DNA of 19,596 nucleotides from Synergistales bacterium (lineage in GTDB: Bacteria > Synergistota > Synergistia > Synergistales > Aminobacteriaceae), in NCBI GenBank assembly GCA_025997935.1, contig BNVG01000029.1, forward strand, positions 1 to 19,596, in the 5' to 3' direction. Both the position numbers and the translations under genes were made by a program. Numbering within the stretch: the first letter of the stretch is position 1; every line of letters begins with the position of its first letter. Of this stretch, positions 14,850-19,596 are shown piece by piece. Under the pieces are notes generated by a model. That model ran no database searches. It was not told the DNA's origin and worked only from the letters and a program-made list of their open reading frames with translations.

Positions 14850-15221
14850 ATGATTATAGGGCTTGGCGTGGACCTTTGCAGCGTGTCCCGTATGGAGAGG
14901 GCGGTGCGCTCGCGCCATTTCGTGGAGCGGGTTTTTCGTCCCTCCGAGATAGCCTACGCCGACGAAAAAGGAAAGGCGGCGGCGTCAAGCTACGCCTCCG
15001 CCTTTGCGGCAAGAGAGGCCTTCGCCAAAGCGAGCGGCCTCTCTTTTACTAAAATCGCCATATCATCTCAGTTTTGCCTCAAGCGGGAAAACGGCGTTCC
15101 GCGCGTCATAGTGCCGCGGGAGTTAGACTCCGCGTTTGAGCGCGGGGAAAAACGCGCGTGGGTGTCGCTGAGCCACGACGGAGATTATGCCGTAGCCGTC
15201 GTGGTATTGGAGAGCCTGTAA
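14850..15221 (+). CDS. acpS: Holo-[acyl-carrier-protein] synthase
   Basis: AcpS moves the 4'-phosphopantetheine arm from coenzyme A to acyl carrier protein, needed for fatty acid synthesis. The 123 residues match the family. GLGVDL at 4-9 carries the magnesium ligand D8; AREAFAKASG at 54-63 carries E56; SLSHDGDYAVA at 106-116 closes the fold. The usual RFAAKEA motif reads AFAAREA, so the conserved Arg and Lys are changed, the Lys conservatively. The gene starts 24 bases after the cyclodeaminase stop with only a weak ribosome site, and probably ends the liv transcript. No hairpin terminator is visible after it. Confidence 0.9.
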   Translation: MIIGLGVDLCSVSRMERAVRSRHFVERVFRPSEIAYADEKGKAAASSYASAFAAREAFAKASGLSFTKIAISSQFCLKRENGVPRVIVPRELDSAFERGEKRAWVSLSHDGDYAVAVVVLESL

Positions 15222-15303
15222 GATTGTGTTAAGTGTTTTTTGCCGCTGTCATTTTTTGAGTCTTTGAAATTTTTGATATGCGTCATCAAATTCAATAAAT
15301 AGT

Positions 15304-15337
15304 CTATAATTTAACATACCATGTTAAATTATAGGAG
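15304..15337 (+). promoter_or_regulatory. Perfect 14-bp inverted repeat touching the ATPase ribosome site
   Basis: CTATAATTTAACAT at 15304-15317 and ATGTTAAATTATAG at 15321-15334 are perfect inverted copies separated by ACC. The left arm holds TATAAT, a possible -10 box, and the right arm overlaps the first two bases of the AGGAG ribosome site (15333-15337). The ATPase ATG is at 15344. As DNA it could be an operator for a dimeric regulator; as RNA it could form a hairpin that hinders ribosome binding. TTGATA at 15273-15278 is a possible -35 box but sits too far (26 bases) from this TATAAT. Confidence 0.6.
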
Positions 15338-15343
15338 ATATTT

Positions 15344-16564
15344 ATGATGTATATTGAGCGACACATATCATTTGTTTTAGAGAGGTTGAAGCGATCGTTT
15401 CCCGTAGTGCTTGTCACAGGGGCAAGACAGGTCGGCAAGACAACGCTTCTGCGACAAAACGACGATGGACAAGGCTATTATACGTTGGACGATTATGTAT
15501 TTCTCGATTCAATCGAACAAGACGCTATGGGTTTTGCGGCCAATGTCAGTACGCCTGTAATATTAGATGAAATTCAGTATGCGCCCCTATTATTCAGAGC
15601 TATCAAACTGCGCGTTGATCGTGACGCGCGTTCAGGAGCGTTTCTGTTGACCGGCTCGCAGCAGTTTGAGATGATGCGGGGAGTGAGCGAGAGTTTAGCG
15701 GGGCGAATCGGGATACTGACGCTATCTGGGTTGTCATCCCGTGAGATTGACGGCTCTAGGTTCACATTGCCTTTTTTGACGACAACTGAATATCTGGGCG
15801 AACGAAGCCCGAGCGTTTTACCTTTGCGCGCTCATGAATTATGGGGGCGTATTCAGCGCGGCGGTATGCCCAAGCTCTACGCCGATCCTGAGATAAATAC
15901 TCAAGACTATTACAGCGCGTATGTCAAAACCTATATTGAGCGTGATGTTAGAACACTGGCGCAAGTCGGCGACGAACTGACGTTTATGCAGTTTCTGACG
16001 GCTTGCGCGGCGCGGACGGGCGCTTTGTTAAATTTGTCCGATATTGCCCGTGATGTGGGCGTGAGCGTGCCTACGGCCAAACGTTGGCTGTCTATCCTCG
16101 CCGTATCAGGGTTAGTTTATCTGCTCCGCCCGTTTTCGCAAAACATTACAAGCCGGACGGTAAAAACGCCTAAGCTCTATTTTATGGATACCGGACTTGC
16201 GGCTTATTTGTGTAAGTGGTTCACGCCGGAAACGCTCGAAGTCGGCGCTATGAGCGGCGCGTTTTTTGAAACTTACGTTGTCAGCGAAATAATAAAGAGT
16301 TATCAAAACTTCGGGCAAGAGCCGCCGCTGTACTTTTACCGCGACGCCGACAGGCATGAAGTGGATTTGATTATTCATAAAGACGGCAAAATCTATCCGG
16401 TCGAAATAAAAAAGACGGCCAGCCCTAACGCGAAGGACTTCAAGCAGTTTGAGACACTTCGCAAGATGTCAGGGCTCGAAGTTGCGCCGGGCGGCGTAGT
16501 CTGTATGTATGACTCACCAATTCGCTTGAGCGGTGGGAATGTTATTCCTGTCAGCTATATTTAG
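15344..16564 (+). CDS. ATP-binding protein of the AAA_14/DUF4143 family (COG1373)
   Basis: The function of this common accessory family is not settled. Residues 1-130 form a P-loop ATPase: Walker A GARQVGKT at 26-33, Walker B PVILDEIQ at 71-78 and LLTGSQ at 102-107. Residues about 225-262 look like a winged helix (LSDIARDVGVSVPTAKRWLS, 231-250). The C-terminal DUF4143 part ends in a PD-(D/E)XK nuclease-like core: EVDLII at 339-344 and YPVEIKKT at 351-358. The 406 residues are usual. Codon use differs from the neighbours: by hand count 12 of 24 isoleucines use ATT, against about 6 of 32 in hutH. This suggests horizontal transfer. AGGAG lies six bases before ATG 15344. Confidence 0.88.
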   Translation: MMYIERHISFVLERLKRSFPVVLVTGARQVGKTTLLRQNDDGQGYYTLDDYVFLDSIEQDAMGFAANVSTPVILDEIQYAPLLFRAIKLRVDRDARSGAFLLTGSQQFEMMRGVSESLAGRIGILTLSGLSSREIDGSRFTLPFLTTTEYLGERSPSVLPLRAHELWGRIQRGGMPKLYADPEINTQDYYSAYVKTYIERDVRTLAQVGDELTFMQFLTACAARTGALLNLSDIARDVGVSVPTAKRWLSILAVSGLVYLLRPFSQNITSRTVKTPKLYFMDTGLAAYLCKWFTPETLEVGAMSGAFFETYVVSEIIKSYQNFGQEPPLYFYRDADRHEVDLIIHKDGKIYPVEIKKTASPNAKDFKQFETLRKMSGLEVAPGGVVCMYDSPIRLSGGNVIPVSYI

Positions 16565-16580
16565 CCACAGACTTCCAAGA

Positions 16581-16859
16581 CTACCTTTTCTCCTTGGCTT
16601 GTTTTTCCCGTCCTTCCTCCCTTTCGGCAAAAAATTGCCCGATGTACGAGCCTGACCATTTTTTTATCCTGTATATCCTATCCTCTTGCGCCAACTCGTA
16701 AAGAGCGAACAAGAGTACGACAGCCAACGCCACAATCAGAAACTGAGAGAGGGGGTTTTTCTTGACGGGCTTGTCCTCGATGACGACGTCTCTGGGGCGT
16801 TCGACTTTAACGCCCTGCGCCTCTAATTTTTCTCTTTCCCATTTTTCCCAAAGACTCAT
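16581..16859 (-). CDS. Small single-pass membrane protein, unknown
   Basis: I do not recognise this 92-residue protein. Residues 1-35 are charged and end in KPVKKN. One clear membrane segment follows (FLIVALAVVLLFALYEL, about 40-56), then a basic and charged tail rich in Lys and Glu. The positive charges before the segment suggest that the N-terminus stays inside. Codon use fits the host rather than the adjoining ATPase. It converges with that ATPase, 16 bases apart. An extended -10 box lies upstream, and AAGGGG at about 12 bases before ATG 16859 is the likely ribosome site. Confidence 0.65.
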   Translation of the reverse strand: MSLWEKWEREKLEAQGVKVERPRDVVIEDKPVKKNPLSQFLIVALAVVLLFALYELAQEDRIYRIKKWSGSYIGQFFAEREEGREKQAKEKR

Positions 16860-16902
16860 ATCAAACGCCCCTTATTTATTTTTTGTTACAACTCCTTAGA
16901 AA

Positions 16903-16911
16903 ATTATATCA
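16903..16911 (-). promoter_or_regulatory. Extended -10 promoter for the small membrane protein
   Basis: On the minus strand the sequence reads TGATATAAT, an extended -10 box (TG, one base, TATAAT). It lies about 44 bases before the start at 16859. No clear -35 box is needed or seen. Confidence 0.5.
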
Positions 16912-16956
16912 GAACATCGCCGTTATTCGTGTCGCTCGGACGACCCATTCATTAAG

Positions 16957-16990
16957 ACGAATCCGCGATTTTTTACGAATCATGTATAAT
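16957..16990 (+). promoter_or_regulatory. Promoter region of the FIST-kinase operon with a direct repeat
   Basis: A perfect TATAAT lies at 16985-16990, 49 bases before ATG 17040. Upstream are two copies of ACGAATC, at 16957-16963 and 16975-16981, whose starts are 18 bases apart. No standard -35 box is present, so an activator binding the repeats is possible. The repeats could also be chance. Confidence 0.45.
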
Positions 16991-17039
16991 AAACCGTATA
17001 TTTTTTTATATCTTTCGAACGATAGGGGAGAGTGACGAG

Positions 17040-18194
17040 ATGTTCAAGATGCTGAACGCGTCTACCGATGAAATAGATTCGGCGGAGCGCGCCATATCTG
17101 ATATTTTAAGCCAGATAAAGCCGAATGAGAACCTGCTGAAAAATTCGGTCGGGATCGTATCATGCCACTGCGATTACGTGGAGAGCGGACTCATAAAGGA
17201 ACTTTGCGCGCTCCTTCCTTTTGACGTCATAGGAGCCACGGCGCTCGCGAGCGGCGCGGGCGGACGGTATGGGGAGGAGTCGCTGAACCTCTCCGTTTTG
17301 ACAAGCGACGACATATCGTTTTCCGTCGCCTTGACAGAGCGCCTTTCAAAAGACAATATCACAAAGCCGCTGAGCGACGCCTACGGCGCGGCTCGCGCGC
17401 GTCTTGCGGAAGACCCCAAACTCATCATTGCCTTCAGCTCGGTTCTGGGCGATGTGAGCGGTTCGGTCACGCTGGACGCGTTGGACGAGGTCTGCGGCTC
17501 CGTTCCGATTATCGGCGGCTTGGCCAACGACCATACGATTAAATACGACAGAAGCTGTGTGATAAAAAATGGGGTCGGGCAGAAGGACAGCGTGGTTATG
17601 CTTCTCATTCAGGGAGACGTCAGCCCTAAATTTTTTGTGGCGTCCGTACTCGAAAAAAACGTGCGAAAACAAAGAGCCGTCATTACGGATTCGGATGGTT
17701 GCGTGTTGAAGCGCGTAAACGATATGCCCCTTTTGGAGTATTTGGCGTCGATAGGGCTGAAAAAGACGGGGGAATCGGCGAGTGCCCTGCCGTTTTTGGT
17801 CGACTACGGCAACGATACAAAGCCAGTGGCGCTTGGGATATACTCGTTTTTGCCGAACGGGGACGCCTTGTGCGGGGGTTATATGCCTGTCGGCGCGACG
17901 TTCTCCGTCGGCATACTCAGTCAGGAGGGTATAATGGAGACGGCTGAAAAAACCGTGTCGGCTATGCTGAAAGAAAATGACGCGAACGGCTTTTTCTTTT
18001 TCCCCTGCCTGTCGCGTTGCCTTATGCTCAACCCCGAAAGCCGAGTCGAGTGCGACAAAATTTCATCCATGATAGGCGGCTCTGTCCCATTCCATTTCTT
18101 TTACGCGGGAGGGGAAATATCCCCGCTTTATGACGACGCCGGAAAAACGCACAACCGCTTTCACAATTACACCTTTGTGGGTTGTGTTTTGTAG
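17040..18194 (+). CDS. FIST domain-containing sensory protein
   Basis: FIST proteins are cytoplasmic sensors thought to bind small ligands, possibly amino acids, and to work with signalling partners. Residues about 35-210 form the FIST N domain (NSVGIVSCHCDY at 35-46; SVPIIGGLANDHTI about 158-171). Residues about 225-365 form FIST_C, ending in the typical FYAGGEISPLYDD and NRFHNYTFVGCVL. The 384 residues are usual, and there is no signal peptide or membrane segment. GGGGAGA lies just before ATG 17040. The next gene, 36 bases on, is a histidine kinase, so FIST probably supplies the input for that kinase. Confidence 0.9.
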   Translation: MFKMLNASTDEIDSAERAISDILSQIKPNENLLKNSVGIVSCHCDYVESGLIKELCALLPFDVIGATALASGAGGRYGEESLNLSVLTSDDISFSVALTERLSKDNITKPLSDAYGAARARLAEDPKLIIAFSSVLGDVSGSVTLDALDEVCGSVPIIGGLANDHTIKYDRSCVIKNGVGQKDSVVMLLIQGDVSPKFFVASVLEKNVRKQRAVITDSDGCVLKRVNDMPLLEYLASIGLKKTGESASALPFLVDYGNDTKPVALGIYSFLPNGDALCGGYMPVGATFSVGILSQEGIMETAEKTVSAMLKENDANGFFFFPCLSRCLMLNPESRVECDKISSMIGGSVPFHFFYAGGEISPLYDDAGKTHNRFHNYTFVGCVL

Positions 18195-18230
18195 CCCGCG
18201 CGCGGACGGGGATATATTCTGGATAAGGGG

Positions 18231-19596
18231 ATGGCCGGTTTGGAACACTCCGAGTTAGTCGAAAGTCTCAGACAAGAAATAACCGCTTTGAAAAAAAACG
18301 AGGAGACGCTCGTCCGCCGGCTCAAGCGTATACAGGACACCGTCGAGCGCGACAAGTCCGTCCTTGACCTCAAAGCCGGCGTAAACTCCGTGTTGTCCAT
18401 GGAACAGCAAAAACAGCAAAAATATCTTGATTTACTGCTCGAAAGCAGCCAGGATATCATACTGTTGTTCGATTACAATTGGAGGCTCTCTTACTGCACC
18501 GCGTCTTTTTTGAAAAGAGTCAATATAGATTATTTTTGGCGTGTGGACGGACACCTGTTTCAGGAGGTTTTCGCGCGCTTTGCTACGTGCGAAAAAATAG
18601 AGAGCTTGTTTAACGCCATGCAAAATGGCATGTCGAACAACGTTCCGGTCTCGCTTGAGAGCGAGCTGAACCTCGACGGAAAACGCGCTCGCAAATATGA
18701 AATACACTTTACTCCTATGTCGGGGGGCAACAAAACAATCGAGGGCGCGATGATGCTCCTTCACGACGTCACCGAAATAGAGCGGGCCCGCGAGGCGGCG
18801 GAGTTAGCGAGCGCGGCCAAGAGCGAGTTTCTCTCTAATATGAGCCACGAAATGCGTACGCCCATGAACGCTATAATAGGCATGACCGCAATAGCGAAGG
18901 GCGCGGCGGATCTGGAGCGCAAGGAATATTGCCTTGAAAAAATCAGCGAGGCGTCGGTTCACCTACTCGGCGTCATAAACAATGTCTTGGATATGTCAAA
19001 AATCGAGGCCGGCAAATTCGAGCTTTCCATGTCGGAGTTCAGCTTCAGAAAAATGACGGAGCGCGTCATAAACGTTATGAACTTCAAAATCGATGAAAAA
19101 AATCAAACTCTGTCCGTGGAGACAGACGAAAACATCCCAAACCTCATTCTGTCGGACGAACAGCGCCTCGCGCAAGTCATCACAAACCTTCTCTCAAACG
19201 CTGTAAAGTTCACGGACGAAAACGGAAACATATTTCTGTCCTCAAAAAAAATATCGGACGACGGAGAATCTGTCGTCATCCGCACATCTGTGCGCGACAC
19301 GGGCATAGGCATAACCGAAGAACAGATGGAGCGTCTTTTTGCGTCTTTTTCTCAGGCTGATAACAGCATATCGCGCAGATTCGGCGGAACCGGCTTAGGG
19401 CTCGCCATATCGAAGAGCATAGTGGAGATGATGGGCGGGTCTATCTGGGCGGAGTCGGTTCAGAGCGAGGGCGCGTCTTTTATATTTGATATTTGCGCGC
19501 TGAAATGCGAGGCGCGGCGCGCGGACGAAAATGAGAGCGCGGGGGTTGACGAAAATATTCCCGATGAAGGCGTCCTGTCCGGGAAGACAATACTCT
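18231..19596 (+). CDS. PAS-domain histidine kinase, 3'-truncated by the window (probable hybrid kinase)
   Basis: 455 codons are seen before the window ends. Residues about 5-65 form a charged coiled coil and 66-185 a PAS-like domain ([20 protein letters not shown]). The dimerisation domain follows, with [13 protein letters not shown] at 203-215; H206 is the phosphorylated histidine. The ATPase domain has [10 protein letters not shown] (319-328), VRDTGIGI (354-361) and [20 protein letters not shown] (384-403). The last residues, SGKTIL, are where a receiver domain often begins. No membrane segment is seen, so it is cytoplasmic. AAGGGG directly abuts ATG 18231; TTG 18240 would be better spaced. 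It follows the FIST gene in one operon. Confidence 0.92.
   Translation, partial: MAGLEHSELVESLRQEITALKKNEETLVRRLKRIQDTVERDKSVLDLKAGVNSVLSMEQQKQQKYLDLLLESSQDIILLFDYNWRLSYCTASFLKRVNIDYFWRVDGHLFQEVFARFATCEKIESLFNAMQNGMSNNVPVSLESELNLDGKRARKYEIHFTPMSGGNKTIEGAMMLLHDVTEIERAREAAELASAAKSEFLSNMSHEMRTPMNAIIGMTAIAKGAADLERKEYCLEKISEASVHLLGVINNVLDMSKIEAGKFELSMSEFSFRKMTERVINVMNFKIDEKNQTLSVETDENIPNLILSDEQRLAQVITNLLSNAVKFTDENGNIFLSSKKISDDGESVVIRTSVRDTGIGITEEQMERLFASFSQADNSISRRFGGTGLGLAISKSIVEMMGGSIWAESVQSEGASFIFDICALKCEARRADENESAGVDENIPDEGVLSGKTIL

Noticed and set aside
15321..15347. Eight-codon upstream frame (MLNYRRYL) overlapping the ATPase start
   Set aside because: It has no ribosome site and its ATG lies in the palindrome arm, so it is more likely chance than a leader peptide.
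18196..18205. CCGCGCGCGG palindrome between the FIST and kinase genes
   Set aside because: It is short, low in complexity and without a T-run; it is likely chance in GC-rich sequence.
1..19596. CRISPR arrays, tRNA or rRNA genes, insertion sequences, phage genes
   Set aside because: I saw no spaced direct repeats, cloverleaf-like sequences, transposase or phage motifs on either strand.

Overview
The window reads as a stretch of an anaerobic, amino-acid-degrading bacterium. A histidine ammonia-lyase, a complete set of branched-chain-type (Liv) permease and ATPase genes, and a folate cyclodeaminase-family enzyme lie together. Isoleucine codon ATA is heavily used, and several genes start with TTG. 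A Synergistota-like bacterium is my best guess; it is an inference from gene content and style, not a measured placement.

The left end is not normal sequence. Bases 1-63 are an exact reverse complement of 118-180, separated by 54 bases. The reading frame of the first gene runs sensibly through 64-117 but hits a stop inside 1-63. This looks like an inverted chimera at a contig end, of the kind seen after multiple-displacement amplification. The first gene (a YhaM-like HD-domain nuclease) is therefore 5'-truncated.

Region by region. (a) 64-1785, plus strand: YhaM-like HD protein and an RluA-family pseudouridine synthase. (b) 1754-4691, minus strand: a tight four-gene unit made of an unknown protein, a UPF0104/flippase-like membrane protein, an ICMT-like membrane methyltransferase and another unknown protein. 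Its last gene overlaps the end of the pseudouridine synthase by 32 bp, and its probable terminator lies inside that synthase's coding sequence. (c) 4895-8824, plus strand: a Na/Pi cotransporter with a PhoU-like tail, directly abutted by penicillin-binding protein 1C. (d) 8908-10606: hutH with a good promoter and a strong intrinsic terminator, so it is probably a unit of its own. (e) 10624-15221: livH-livM-livG-livF, cyclodeaminase and acpS, closely packed with good ribosome binding sites; no periplasmic binding protein gene is present. (f) 15304-16564: a DUF4143-type ATPase with different codon use, preceded by a perfect 14-bp inverted repeat. It looks like a recent arrival. (g) 16581-16859, minus strand: a one-TM small protein. 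(h) 17040-19596, plus strand: a FIST-domain sensor followed by a PAS histidine kinase cut by the window end, probably a hybrid kinase.

How they may work together: HutH turns histidine into urocanate, the Liv system probably imports an amino acid, and the cyclodeaminase would recover one-carbon units on folate. The rest of the Hut pathway is not in the window. I found no CRISPR array, tRNA, rRNA, transposase or clear new defence system. No gene-free stretch exceeds 300 bases.
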